From contig ATWQ01000002.1 in assembly GCA_000421325.1 (NCBI GenBank), positions 1 to 64,000 on the forward strand: DNA of 64,000 nt. Reading direction: 5' to 3'. This stretch comes from an alpha proteobacterium SCGC AAA536-K22. Lineage in GTDB: Bacteria; Pseudomonadota; Alphaproteobacteria; Puniceispirillales; Marisalimonadaceae. Positions 27,940 through 37,420 of this stretch are shown piece by piece. Made by a program: the position numbers and the translations under genes. Under the pieces are notes generated by a model. It ran no database searches and was not told the origin of the DNA. It worked only from the letters and a program-made list of their open reading frames with translations. How positions within the stretch are numbered: position 1 is the stretch's first letter; the number at the start of each line of letters is the position of its first letter.

Positions 27940-29004
27940 TTAATTGACACCCAATAATTTAGCAGCATTTATACCTGTGATTTTTTTTATATCGTCTTGA
28001 TTTAGGCCAGGAGTACCCAAAACATGACCAACAGGATCATCCTCAGCCATATCATAAGGGTAGTCAGTACCCATAACAATCTTATCCGCACCAAAAACAT
28101 CCACCAAATATTTAAGCTGCTCATAAGTAAAGACAATTGTATCAAAATGCATTTTTTTTAAATAATAAGTAGGAGGATGCTTTAGATCATTGCCGCTACA
28201 ATCAGGTCTGGCGCCCCAAGCATGATCTATTCTTCCTGCGTAAGAAGGTAAATAACCACCTCCGTGTGATGCTAAAATTTTTAGGTTTGGAAATTTTTCT
28301 AATGTTCCATCAAAAATGAGGTGATGTAGAGCAACAGTTGTATCTAAGGGATTTCCAATAACATTATTGAAATAATGATTTTTTAGACGATCACCTTGAG
28401 GGTATCCATTTGGGTGAATGAAAATAAGTGTATCTAATTTTTGCGCTGTTTCCCATACTGGATCTAGTGAAGGATCAGACAACTCATGTCCATCAACAGT
28501 TCCTAAAACCTGAAAACCTTTTAAATTAAGCTCTTTAACACCTCTTTCCATTTCTTTAACTGCAGCTTCAGTATTTTGTAATGGAAGGTGGCCTAAAGAT
28601 AAAAATCTATCTGGCCTATCTGCTGCCACTTTTGATAGAGTATCGTTAATAATTTGTATAGATTTATGACCACGTTTATTTCTAATTGAATAATAAGCCT
28701 GGAAGGGGACAGGTATTAAAATTTGCATATCAATACCTTGCCTATCCATATCTTTAAGTCGTTGATCAATATTTGTTAGGTTTATTGACCTATCTTTACC
28801 TTGTTGTTTATTTTGCAGGGATGATTTTTCGTTAGTATATCTAAAAGCTGGAACAAAATTTGGATCAAACAAATCAACAATTGAATCAGCTGCTTCTTGA
28901 ACATGAAGATGACAGTGAGCATCAATAGTTATGTTAGAATTATATTTTTCTTTTCTTTCAAAATGCTTCCTTGCTGCTGTTGCACCATATGGTTTGAGTT
29001 CCAA
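27940..29004 (-). CDS. Amidohydrolase family 2 protein (ACMSD-like)
   Basis: Metal-dependent hydrolase or decarboxylase of 354 aa. It has the HxH motif in DAHCHLHVQEAAD (near residue 29), the metal His in ASHGGGYLP and the catalytic Asp in MGTDYPYDMAEDDP. These are the features of aminocarboxymuconate-semialdehyde decarboxylase relatives, including gamma-resorcylate decarboxylase. It leads the Tct operon. A close paralogue sits at 30177-31244. Confidence 0.88.
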   Translation of the reverse strand: MELKPYGATAARKHFERKEKYNSNITIDAHCHLHVQEAADSIVDLFDPNFVPAFRYTNEKSSLQNKQQGKDRSINLTNIDQRLKDMDRQGIDMQILIPVPFQAYYSIRNKRGHKSIQIINDTLSKVAADRPDRFLSLGHLPLQNTEAAVKEMERGVKELNLKGFQVLGTVDGHELSDPSLDPVWETAQKLDTLIFIHPNGYPQGDRLKNHYFNNVIGNPLDTTVALHHLIFDGTLEKFPNLKILASHGGGYLPSYAGRIDHAWGARPDCSGNDLKHPPTYYLKKMHFDTIVFTYEQLKYLVDVFGADKIVMGTDYPYDMAEDDPVGHVLGTPGLNQDDIKKITGINAAKLLGVN

Positions 29005-29151
29005 AATACTCTCCTAGATATTTACATATTTATTAATAAGTTAATTATAATAAAACATTAAATTATAAAAAAATATAGATATCATCAGATAATTTGATTT
29101 TAGTTTTTTACAATTAAGTTTAAAATATAACTTTGCTGTTTGAGGTTTTTT

Positions 29152-30153
29152 ATGAAATTTGGATTATTTGGTAGTGCTAAACTTAGTAAAATTGAAAATG
29201 ATATAGACAGTTCACTAAGTTACAATGAATGGATAGATTATAATATAGAAGCTGAGAAATTAGGTTTCGAAAGCACATTTACTGTAGAGCATCATTTTAC
29301 TGGTTTGGGTCAAGTATCTGCATCGTTAAATTTGTTAACTTATTTAGCTGCCAAAACTTCTAAAATTAAATTAGGTACTGCTGTTCTTACTTTGCCTTGG
29401 CATAATCCGGTTTTATTGGCCGAACAAGTTGCAACCATGGACTTATTATCAAAAGGGAGAGTTCAACTTGGTGTTGGTAAAGGGTATAGATATAATGAAT
29501 TTAAGGGCTTTAAAATAGATATGAAAGAGGCAAACGAAAGATTTAATGAGTCTATAGATATAATGGTTAAATCTTGGCAAAACAAAAAAAAATGGAGTTA
29601 TACAGGTAAATTTTGGTCATTTGATGATATTATTGTAGAGCCTTCATGTCATCAATCACCTTACCCAACCCTTTGGATGGCTGCCGGAAATCATGACGCA
29701 ATAAAAAATGTTGCGAAAAAAAATGCAAATTTATTACTTGATCAATTCTCACCATTAGACGAAGTTATAAAAAGAGTCCAAGTATATAAATCTGAATTAA
29801 ATACAAACAAATTAAATGATGACACACATAATAGAATAGCCCTAGCTAGGGCTTTATATATAGCTAAAGATGAAAATGAAAAAATGGAAGTCATAGAAAA
29901 AAGAATGGTGGCTAGATCAAAGGTTGATCAATTGTCACAAAGACCTGATGGTAAAAATGAGTCTAGTATAATGTCGTTTAAAGGACCTGATGAAGCCCTA
30001 AACGGCGCTTTAATTGGTACAGAAGAAGAAATACATGATCGTCTAAACAAATTAAAAGAAAATGGAGTAGGGTATATTTTATTAGTTGACGCTGGTGGTG
30101 GTATAGAACATCTTAGGCTGTTTGCAAAAAAAATAATGCCTACTTATCATTAA
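29152..30153 (+). CDS. LLM-class (luciferase-like) flavin-dependent monooxygenase
   Basis: Bacterial luciferase-like TIM barrel, about 333 aa. It shows STFTVEHHFTG near residue 45, IKLGTAVLTLPWHNPVLLAEQ, ATMDLLSKGRVQLGVGKGY and the C-terminal GTEEEIHDRL. A TTG at 29140 is in frame, but its GAGG is better read as the ribosome site for ATG 29152. The enzyme stands alone on the plus strand between two paralogous amidohydrolase genes. Oxygenation upstream of their hydrolysis is a reasonable guess. Confidence 0.88.
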   Translation: MKFGLFGSAKLSKIENDIDSSLSYNEWIDYNIEAEKLGFESTFTVEHHFTGLGQVSASLNLLTYLAAKTSKIKLGTAVLTLPWHNPVLLAEQVATMDLLSKGRVQLGVGKGYRYNEFKGFKIDMKEANERFNESIDIMVKSWQNKKKWSYTGKFWSFDDIIVEPSCHQSPYPTLWMAAGNHDAIKNVAKKNANLLLDQFSPLDEVIKRVQVYKSELNTNKLNDDTHNRIALARALYIAKDENEKMEVIEKRMVARSKVDQLSQRPDGKNESSIMSFKGPDEALNGALIGTEEEIHDRLNKLKENGVGYILLVDAGGGIEHLRLFAKKIMPTYH

Positions 30154-30176
30154 CAAATATTTTCAGAATAATAATT

Positions 30177-31244
30177 TCATTTTATTTTAAACAATTTACA
30201 AGCATTACTACCAGTAATAAGAGTAATATCATCTTTAGTTAATCCTTCTGTACCCATAACATGTTCAATTGGGTCATCTTCAGCCATATCATATGGATAG
30301 TCCGTTCCCATTATAATGTGATCAGATCCAAATTTTTCTATTAAATATTTAAGTTGATCAAATGAAAAAACAACTGTGTCAAAATACATTCTTTTTAAGT
30401 AATCAGAAGGTTTATATTTTAAGTTAGAACCACTGCAGTCTGGTCTTGCTCCCCAAGCATGATCTATTCTTCCTGAATAGGCTGGAAGATATCCTCCACC
30501 ATGAGCAACAAAAATTTTTAAATCAGGATTTTTTTCCATAGTTCCATCAAAAATTAAATGATGAAGTGCTACAGTAGTATCCATAGGATTTCCGATAATA
30601 TTTATGAAATAATGGTTTTTTAACCTTTCACCTTCGGGATAACCGTTAGGGTGTAAAAAAATAGGTACATTTAGTTTAGTTGCAGTTTCCCATATTGGGT
30701 CATATGATGGATGTGATAACTCCTTTCCGTCCTGAAACGTTATAATTTGAAAACCTCTTATATCCAACTCATTTACACAGCGAACCATTTCAAGAGCAGC
30801 TAAATCACCATTCTGCATCGGTAAATGTCCTAAAGCAACAAATCTATCTTTTCGTGCATTAGCTGTTTCAGAAAGTTTATTATTAATAGTCTCTATTGCT
30901 TTATAAGCTGCATTACTTTTAATATTACAATAATGCTGAAAGGGAACAGGAATAAGAACTTGAGTATCAATACCCTGAGAGTCCATTTTTTTTAACCTTG
31001 TTTCAACATCTGTTAAGTCCATAAATCTATCTTTGATTTGTTGGACATTTTGATTTGTTGTTACTGCGTTAGAATGTCTGAAAGCTGGAACGTCTAATTG
31101 ATCAAAAAGACCTTGAACAATGTCCGCTGCTTCTTGCACGTGTAAATGACAATGTGCATCTACAGTTTTAGATGAAGGCCTTACTTTGTATCCAGGTTCT
31201 CCATGAATTCTACCTGAAGTTGAGCCGTAAGGTTTAATAGACAT
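30177..31244 (-). CDS. Amidohydrolase family 2 protein (ACMSD-like), paralogue
   Basis: Very similar along its length to the protein at 27940-29004, with the same DAHCHLHVQEAAD, AHGGGYLP and MGTDYPYDMAEDDP motifs. The two flank the LLM gene, which points to local duplication. The frame opens at ATG 31256, but GGAG falls just after it. ATG 31244 has that GGAG six bases upstream and gives MSIKPYG, aligning with MELKPYG of the paralogue. Confidence 0.88.
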   Translation of the reverse strand: MSIKPYGSTSGRIHGEPGYKVRPSSKTVDAHCHLHVQEAADIVQGLFDQLDVPAFRHSNAVTTNQNVQQIKDRFMDLTDVETRLKKMDSQGIDTQVLIPVPFQHYCNIKSNAAYKAIETINNKLSETANARKDRFVALGHLPMQNGDLAALEMVRCVNELDIRGFQIITFQDGKELSHPSYDPIWETATKLNVPIFLHPNGYPEGERLKNHYFINIIGNPMDTTVALHHLIFDGTMEKNPDLKIFVAHGGGYLPAYSGRIDHAWGARPDCSGSNLKYKPSDYLKRMYFDTVVFSFDQLKYLIEKFGSDHIIMGTDYPYDMAEDDPIEHVMGTEGLTKDDITLITGSNACKLFKIK

Positions 31245-31413
31245 CTTTTTCTCCATAAGAATAATTTATTACTTATATTATAATTTAAATTATTATAATT
31301 CAACTAGTTAGATAACTTATTTAATTCTTAATTTGATCTATTTCCTTATTATTTTGTCAAGAGGGCTTTATTAACAATAATATATATTTGTCGCATAATA
31401 TATATTATGTAAC

Positions 31414-32202
31414 TTAAATATCTATAATTAAGCCATCATAAGCTGGAAAGATATTTGGAGGACATAATTTAGTAACAACATCATGATCTGACTCTGGACT
31501 TAAATGAGTTAAATAAGAAATATCAGGTTTTAATTTAGCAATCCAATCAAAAGATAAATCAAAATGAGCATGAGCTAAGTGCGGACTTTCACGAAGCCCA
31601 GTGATAATAAGCACCTTGAGGTTATATAAATAATTAAAACTTTCAGATGGAAAATCAACCACGTCTGTACAATATGCAAAAACATCATTAAAAATAAATC
31701 CAAGAGTGTCTATAACTCCATGATTTTGTCTAATCGATTTAATTTTAATGTCATTAATTGTAAACTCATCAAAATATTCAATATGTTTTAATTCTAAAGG
31801 TGGATTGAAATATGATTGAGAAGATTCTGATTTTTCAAATAAATAGTTAAATCTAGTTGATAAAAAATTAGATGTTTCTAGATTAGTATAAATCTTAATT
31901 TTTTCTCTATTATAAAAATAAAATGGTCTTAATTCATCCAATCCCGATATGTGATCAGAATGTTGATGAGTGATAAAAACAGCATCTAATTTTTTTATAT
32001 TGTGTTCAATAAGTTGATTTTTAATATCAGGACCAGCATCAACTAAAATAGTTGTATTATCATTTTGAATTAAAATGGAACATCGTTGTCTTTTATTTTT
32101 AGGATTTGAAGGGTCACAATTGCCCCAACCTAATTTTCCTAAAGCTGGAATACCAACAGATGTCCCTGTACCTAGGACGGTAATTTTAATATTCTTATTC
32201 AT
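31414..32202 (-). CDS. MBL-fold metallohydrolase (PhnP-like family)
   Basis: Metallo-beta-lactamase fold, 262 aa. It opens with LGTGTSVGIPALG, holds Cys residues in NCDPSNPKNKRQRCS that may bind structural zinc, and has the core THQHSDHISGLDELRP with the dinuclear metal ligands. It overlaps the TatD gene by one base, completing the metG-tatD-MBL order seen in many alphaproteobacteria. Relation to PhnP (cyclic phosphate phosphodiesterase) is at family level; the location argues for a housekeeping role. Confidence 0.87.
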   Translation of the reverse strand: MNKNIKITVLGTGTSVGIPALGKLGWGNCDPSNPKNKRQRCSILIQNDNTTILVDAGPDIKNQLIEHNIKKLDAVFITHQHSDHISGLDELRPFYFYNREKIKIYTNLETSNFLSTRFNYLFEKSESSQSYFNPPLELKHIEYFDEFTINDIKIKSIRQNHGVIDTLGFIFNDVFAYCTDVVDFPSESFNYLYNLKVLIITGLRESPHLAHAHFDLSFDWIAKLKPDISYLTHLSPESDHDVVTKLCPPNIFPAYDGLIIDI

Positions 32203-32987
32203 TAAAACATCTTATCAAAAATTTTATAGGAGTTCATATTTAATTGAGCAACAAATTTGTTAAAATCAATTTTTCTAATATTTGACAAAAATTTTGCTGT
32301 TATTTGACAATTCTTTGGTTCATTTATTGTTCCTCTCAACGGGGTTGGTGAAAGGTAAGGTGCATCAGTTTCAACTAATATTTTATCTTTTGGAACTAAC
32401 ATTGCCACTTCTTGAATTAATTTAGCAGAATTAAAAGTAACAATCCCTGAAAATGAAATATAAAAACCTAAATCAACGCCACATAAAGCTAGTTTTTTTC
32501 CTGAGCTAAAGCAATGAAGTATAGCCTTAAAAGAACCCTTTTTATATTCACTTGTTAATATTTTTATCATATCTTCATCAGCGTCTCTGGAATGAATAAT
32601 AAGAGGCAAGCCTATATCCCTTGCAACATTAATCTGAGTAATAAAAGAATTTTTTTGTTTATTTATAGTTTCTTTGCCATAATGATAATCTAAACCACAC
32701 TCCCCTATTCCAACACACTTATTTTTTTTGGATATATTATGAATTAAATCATAATTAGAATTATTACTATCCTTCAAAACTTCGTTAGGGTGAACTCCTA
32801 CAGTAAAAAAAACCTCATCGTTATTATTAGATAAATCTATTATTTTATCTATTTTGTTTAAGTTTGTTGAAATTGAAATAATTCTCTTAACATTATTCTT
32901 CTTTGCGTTGTCTAAAACTTCGTCTAATCTGTCATAAAGATCAGGAAAATCCAAGTGTGCGTGGGTATCTATTAAATAATCAGTCAT
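32202..32987 (-). CDS. tatD: TatD-family metal-dependent deoxyribonuclease
   Basis: TIM-barrel DNase/hydrolase of 261 aa. Metal ligands are seen in DTHAHLDFP (residues 7-15), GECGLDYHYG, IHSRDADED, LHCFSSG and VETDAPYLSP. TatD proteins act in DNA repair and D-aminoacyl-tRNA or nuclease quality control. It lies 18 bases after metG, consistent with the conserved gene pair. Confidence 0.93.
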   Translation of the reverse strand: MTDYLIDTHAHLDFPDLYDRLDEVLDNAKKNNVKRIISISTNLNKIDKIIDLSNNNDEVFFTVGVHPNEVLKDSNNSNYDLIHNISKKNKCVGIGECGLDYHYGKETINKQKNSFITQINVARDIGLPLIIHSRDADEDMIKILTSEYKKGSFKAILHCFSSGKKLALCGVDLGFYISFSGIVTFNSAKLIQEVAMLVPKDKILVETDAPYLSPTPLRGTINEPKNCQITAKFLSNIRKIDFNKFVAQLNMNSYKIFDKMF

Positions 32988-33005
32988 TCTTCATAATCGA
33001 GCCAG

Positions 33006-34517
33006 TTAAATTCTTGGAAACAAAGGATTGGGTGTAGAAATTTTAATTCCTCCACTAAAAAATAATTCAATAGATTTTATATCTCTTTCCACTAGTGGAA
33101 TATCAATATGATCCAAAATAGCTTTTGAAGTATTTGGTATGAATGGTTGAAGCATTATAGAAATCTGCCTTATAGTCTCTGTAAGTGTGTATAAAACAAC
33201 CTCCATTCTTTGATAATCATTTTTTTTGAGTGACCAAGGCGCTTGTTCATCAACATATTTATTTGCATCTGATATAACCATCCAAATATTTTTTAAAAAT
33301 TGATCAAACTTTTGTTCATCCATTAAATTTCTATAATCATGCAAAGAATTTTTAATTGAATTAATTAATTTTAAATCTTCATCTTTAAAAATATCTGGTT
33401 TAATTGGTACAACCTCATGACAATTTTTAAATATCATAGAAGTAACTCTTTGAAATAAATTGCCAAAGCTGTTTGCTAAATCACTATTAATTCGGTTAAT
33501 AAGTTGAGAATGAGAAAAATCACCATCATTACCAAAAGGAACTTCCCTCATTAAAAAGTATCTGATTTGATCAACTCCATATTTTTTTACTAAGTCAAAT
33601 GGATCGATTACGTTACCCAAAGATTTTGATATTTTATTTCCTTCATTAGTCCACCATCCATGTGCAAAAATTTTCTTTGGTATTGGTAAGTTAGCAGCCA
33701 TTAAAAAAGCAGGCCAATAAACTGCATGAAATCTGATTATGTCTTTACCAACCATATGAAGATCCGCTGGCCAAAATCTTGAAAATGTTTCATTGTTTGT
33801 ATTTGAATAATTACAGGCAGACAAGTAATTAGTTAGAGCATCAAGCCATACATACATAATATGATCATCATCGTTTGGAACTTTTACACCCCAAGTAAAA
33901 CTTGTCCTACTAACTGAAAGGTCTTTTAAGCCTCCTTTTACAAAGCTTATAACTTCATTTCTTCTAGAATTTGGTGAAATAAAACTCTTATTTTGTTCAT
34001 AAAAAGTAAGAAGTTCATCTTCCCATTTTGATAAATTAAAGAAATAAGATGGCTCTTCAACCCATTCAACTGGAGAGCCTGATGGCGCCTTCCCATCTAT
34101 AATTTCAGATTCTGAATAAAATGCTTCATCTCTTACTGAATACCAACCTGAATATTTATCTAGGTATATCGAACCATTTTCAAGTAATGTATTCCATATT
34201 TTTTTACATGAATCCAAATGTCTTTTTTCTGTGGTCCTTATAAAATCATCATTTGAAAAATTCATGCATTCTAGAAGGTTTTGAAAATTCTTAGATACAT
34301 CGTCAACAAATGCCTTAGGCATAACACCTTTACTTTTGGCTGCTAATTCCACTTTTTGTCCATGTTCATCAGTACCAGTTAAGAAAAAAACATCAAAACC
34401 GTCTAATCTCTTAAATCTAGCCATAACATCACAAGCTAGTGTTGTATAAGCATGACCAATATGTGGTACGTCATTGACATAATAAATTGGAGTAGTGATA
34501 TAATAATTAGGAACCAT
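33006..34517 (-). CDS. metG: Methionyl-tRNA synthetase
   Basis: Class I aminoacyl-tRNA synthetase, 503 aa. It has the HIGH motif in DVPHIGHAYTT (near residue 20), the LTGTDEHGQK segment, and KISKS in NKISKSLGN as the KMSKS loop. The anticodon-binding helical domain has the DEQAPWSLKK motif. The C-terminal EMAP-type tRNA-binding domain of longer MetG proteins is absent, as in many alphaproteobacteria. Confidence 0.96.
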   Translation of the reverse strand: MVPNYYITTPIYYVNDVPHIGHAYTTLACDVMARFKRLDGFDVFFLTGTDEHGQKVELAAKSKGVMPKAFVDDVSKNFQNLLECMNFSNDDFIRTTEKRHLDSCKKIWNTLLENGSIYLDKYSGWYSVRDEAFYSESEIIDGKAPSGSPVEWVEEPSYFFNLSKWEDELLTFYEQNKSFISPNSRRNEVISFVKGGLKDLSVSRTSFTWGVKVPNDDDHIMYVWLDALTNYLSACNYSNTNNETFSRFWPADLHMVGKDIIRFHAVYWPAFLMAANLPIPKKIFAHGWWTNEGNKISKSLGNVIDPFDLVKKYGVDQIRYFLMREVPFGNDGDFSHSQLINRINSDLANSFGNLFQRVTSMIFKNCHEVVPIKPDIFKDEDLKLINSIKNSLHDYRNLMDEQKFDQFLKNIWMVISDANKYVDEQAPWSLKKNDYQRMEVVLYTLTETIRQISIMLQPFIPNTSKAILDHIDIPLVERDIKSIELFFSGGIKISTPNPLFPRI

Positions 34518-34536
34518 AAAACAACCTTAAAAAAAT

Positions 34537-35586
34537 CTATATACCACAAAAATCTTTAAATGAATCAATTAAAATATCTGATTTATTTAAATTTAACAAA
34601 TTAGCAAAGTGCATATTTTTGTATATTTGTGAGTTTAAGTCTAAGAGTTTATGAGAGTTACTATTTTTAGAAATTTTATTAATTAATTCTTTTTCTTTGT
34701 TTAATGTAGCATCTAAATATTTTTGATATTGAAGAAAAAAAACTGTTTTTTTAATAAGATCATTTATAATTAAATTCACAACGCTTAACGTAAAGTCATT
34801 ATCTTTTGAATTTAATGCAACCAGAACAGGCTCACTTAAGTTTAAAAAAGATTTAGTTTTAATTAAATCATCAAGAATATTTTCATATAAATTGTATATA
34901 TCATTTTTGATAATTTTATATGCATTTTTGGGAGAACCAAAAGAAACATTTTTTAAAAACAAAATTTCTTGCTCAGATTTATCTTCATAATTTTGACAGA
35001 TAAAATTATCAAATTCTTTTTTAGACAATGAATTTATATAAAAAAAAGCACATCTAGATTTTATAGTTTCAAGTATATTAACAGGAGTGTCAGAAATAAT
35101 AAAAATATATGAATTTTTTGGTAATTCTTCTATGGTTTTTAATAGAAAGTTTAATGAATTTAAACTTAAATCTTCAATAGTGTTAATAACAGCAATCTTA
35201 ACTTTTGAAATTGAAAAAGTACTATAAAAAAAAGATTTTAATTTTCTTACATTTTCTATTGGTATTTTTTTCCCATCATTATTCTCTTCTTTACTTAAAT
35301 AAAAAAAATCCGGGTGTGAATTATTTTCGAATAAATGATAAGATTTATTAATATTTATCTTATCTAAACAAAATTTATTATTTTGAAATACTTCAAAGCT
35401 AATTTTATCATTTATTTCAAAATGACATAACATAAATTTACATAATTTAAATATGAAGTTTTTTTTACCTAGACCTTTTGATCCTCCTATTATGAAAGCA
35501 TTTATTGTATTCGTGGAAATTGTTGTAATTATTTGTTTTTTTGTTACATCATTTATGAAATTTTCATTTTCAAATCTTTTAATCAT
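34537..35586 (-). CDS. holB: DNA polymerase III delta-prime subunit-like clamp-loader protein
   Basis: AAA+ clamp-loader subunit, 349 aa. The P-loop is GGSKGLGKKNF near residue 34. The region KSFFYSTFSISKVKIAVI with NSLNFLLKTIEELP matches the delta-prime/tau family, and the SRC motif is in IKSRCAFF. It is divergent in sequence, but the overlap with tmk (eight bases) and the next gene metG give the standard alphaproteobacterial holB position. Confidence 0.88.
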   Translation of the reverse strand: MIKRFENENFINDVTKKQIITTISTNTINAFIIGGSKGLGKKNFIFKLCKFMLCHFEINDKISFEVFQNNKFCLDKININKSYHLFENNSHPDFFYLSKEENNDGKKIPIENVRKLKSFFYSTFSISKVKIAVINTIEDLSLNSLNFLLKTIEELPKNSYIFIISDTPVNILETIKSRCAFFYINSLSKKEFDNFICQNYEDKSEQEILFLKNVSFGSPKNAYKIIKNDIYNLYENILDDLIKTKSFLNLSEPVLVALNSKDNDFTLSVVNLIINDLIKKTVFFLQYQKYLDATLNKEKELINKISKNSNSHKLLDLNSQIYKNMHFANLLNLNKSDILIDSFKDFCGI

Positions 35587-36259
35587 TTATGTTAAGTAAT
35601 TCTGAAACGTGATAATTAATATTATCTGATATAACATCTTTAGTTTGACTAGCATCAATTTTTATTATTCTTTTTGGAAATTTATTATACAAAAAATTGA
35701 ACCCATCAAGTATTTTTTGGTGATAATCTAAACCTAGTTTTTCAAATCTATTTTCATTTTTATTATTTCTATTTTTTGTTCTTTCTAGTCCAACCATTGG
35801 ATTTAGATCTAAAAATAATGTTAAATCTGGATATAAGTTATAGCAATAAGTTTCATGCAAATTAAGTAGTTTTTTTCTATTAATTTGTCCAACTAATCCT
35901 TGATAGACAATTGTTGAGTCTACATATCTATCACATAATACAATTTCTCCATTTCGTATTGCAGGGCCAATTAATTTATTTATATGTTCTCTTCTAAGAG
36001 CATTAAATATTAATGCCTCAGAATAAGCGTCCCATGCATTTTTATCTCCAGAAACTAAAAACTTTCTAATATACTCACCTTCTTTAGTGCCACCGGGTTC
36101 CCTGGTAGATATCACTTTATTTTTTTTTTTTACAAGAAATTGTTTAAGTAAGTTTATTTGAGTGCTTTTTCCAACGCCTTCTCCACCTTCAAAAGAAATA
36201 AATAAACCTTTCTTCATACTTGCATTGAAGTTGTTATTACTAATCAACAATGTCTCCAT
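35579..36259 (-). CDS. tmk: Thymidylate kinase
   Basis: Phosphorylates dTMP to dTDP. P-loop FEGGEGVGKSTQ, the DRY motif in CDRYVDSTIVYQG, and the TREPGGTKEGE segment are all present. The frame opens at ATG 36259, overlapping the carboxypeptidase gene by 20 bases. MKKGLFISFEGG at ATG 36217 fits the family start better, but no clear ribosome site precedes it. TTG codons just after GGAG (36250, 36247) are other possibilities. Confidence 0.93.
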   Translation of the reverse strand: METLLISNNNFNASMKKGLFISFEGGEGVGKSTQINLLKQFLVKKKNKVISTREPGGTKEGEYIRKFLVSGDKNAWDAYSEALIFNALRREHINKLIGPAIRNGEIVLCDRYVDSTIVYQGLVGQINRKKLLNLHETYCYNLYPDLTLFLDLNPMVGLERTKNRNNKNENRFEKLGLDYHQKILDGFNFLYNKFPKRIIKIDASQTKDVISDNINYHVSELLNIND

Positions 36260-37403
36260 AGAGCAAAAACTTTAAGATTGATTTAACTCTAATTAACGAA
36301 GACATTTTTTTGATATCTTCAGAAGAAATCATATCCTGTTTGATAGTTTTTTTACCTGGAATTGTAATATATATATTTCCAACAACATCACCTTTACGTA
36401 TTGGAGCGGCTATTGGATCCATCCATTCAACTTTAATTTTTGTTTTATTAAATTCTAGTGGTGAAACAATTTTTGTAAATGGTTTAAGAGCTACTAATTT
36501 TACTTCTGATTGTTTTCCAAGCCAAACATTCGCTTTTACAAGAGTATTCTTTTTATTAAATAAAGACAATAATGCTGTTTCTCTAAAAACTATATTAAAA
36601 AGTCTTTTACTTTCAAAGGTTCTCTTTTTTTTACTATTAAGACCATTAATTACAATAGTTACTCTTCTATCATTCCTTTTTACAGAACCAATTAAACCAT
36701 AACCTGATTCATTTGTATGACCAGTTTTCAAACCATCTGCTCCGTTCATGGTATATAAAAGTGGGTTTCTGTTAGATTGTTTTATGTTATTATAAGTAAA
36801 AATTTTTTCTTCAAATAATTTGTATAATTTTGGAAAATCTTCAATAATTTTTTTGGTAAGAATAATAAGATCTCTTGATGAAGTTTGCAGATCCGGATGA
36901 GGCCAGCCAGTTGAATTTGTAAAATAAGTATTAGTCATTCCCATTATTTTAGCATAACTATTCATTTCTCTTGCAAACGCTTCCTCATCACCAGATATAC
37001 CTTCCGCTAATACAACTGCTGCATCATTTCCAGATTGAACAATTAAACCTAGTAATAAATCTTTAATTGAAACGTTACTATTTAGTTCTAGAAATGACCT
37101 TGATCCTCCCATTCTCCAAGCCTTATCTGATACTAAAAAGGTGTCTAACATATTTAATGAATTATCTTTAATTCTATCAAACACGATGTAGGCTGTCATC
37201 ACTTTCGCCATAGAAGCTGGCTTCATAAGATCGTCTGAATTCTTTTCAAACAAAACCTCATTAGCTTCATGATCATAAATTATAACTTGTTTAGCAGGCG
37301 TTGTAATGTCTAGTATATTTGAAAATGAATGGTTAGATTTTATTATCACAAAACATAAAAAAACATTAAATAAAAGAAAAAATCTATTAAATAATTTAAA
37401 CAT
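36240..37403 (-). CDS. D-alanyl-D-alanine carboxypeptidase (class C low-molecular-weight PBP)
   Basis: Periplasmic peptidoglycan carboxypeptidase of 387 aa, DacA/DacC type. A hydrophobic N-terminal leader (residues 1-30) directs export. Active-site motifs are SMAK (SxxK) in MKPASMAKVMTAY, SGN in VQSGNDAAVV and KTG in GLKTGHTNESG. The C-terminal domain PBP5_C follows. It lies between rlpA and tmk, in the conserved envelope block, and probably trims stem peptides. Confidence 0.94.
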   Translation of the reverse strand: MFKLFNRFFLLFNVFLCFVIIKSNHSFSNILDITTPAKQVIIYDHEANEVLFEKNSDDLMKPASMAKVMTAYIVFDRIKDNSLNMLDTFLVSDKAWRMGGSRSFLELNSNVSIKDLLLGLIVQSGNDAAVVLAEGISGDEEAFAREMNSYAKIMGMTNTYFTNSTGWPHPDLQTSSRDLIILTKKIIEDFPKLYKLFEEKIFTYNNIKQSNRNPLLYTMNGADGLKTGHTNESGYGLIGSVKRNDRRVTIVINGLNSKKKRTFESKRLFNIVFRETALLSLFNKKNTLVKANVWLGKQSEVKLVALKPFTKIVSPLEFNKTKIKVEWMDPIAAPIRKGDVVGNIYITIPGKKTIKQDMISSEDIKKMSSLIRVKSILKFLLYGDIVD

Positions 37404-37420
37404 TAATTACCTCTATTAAC

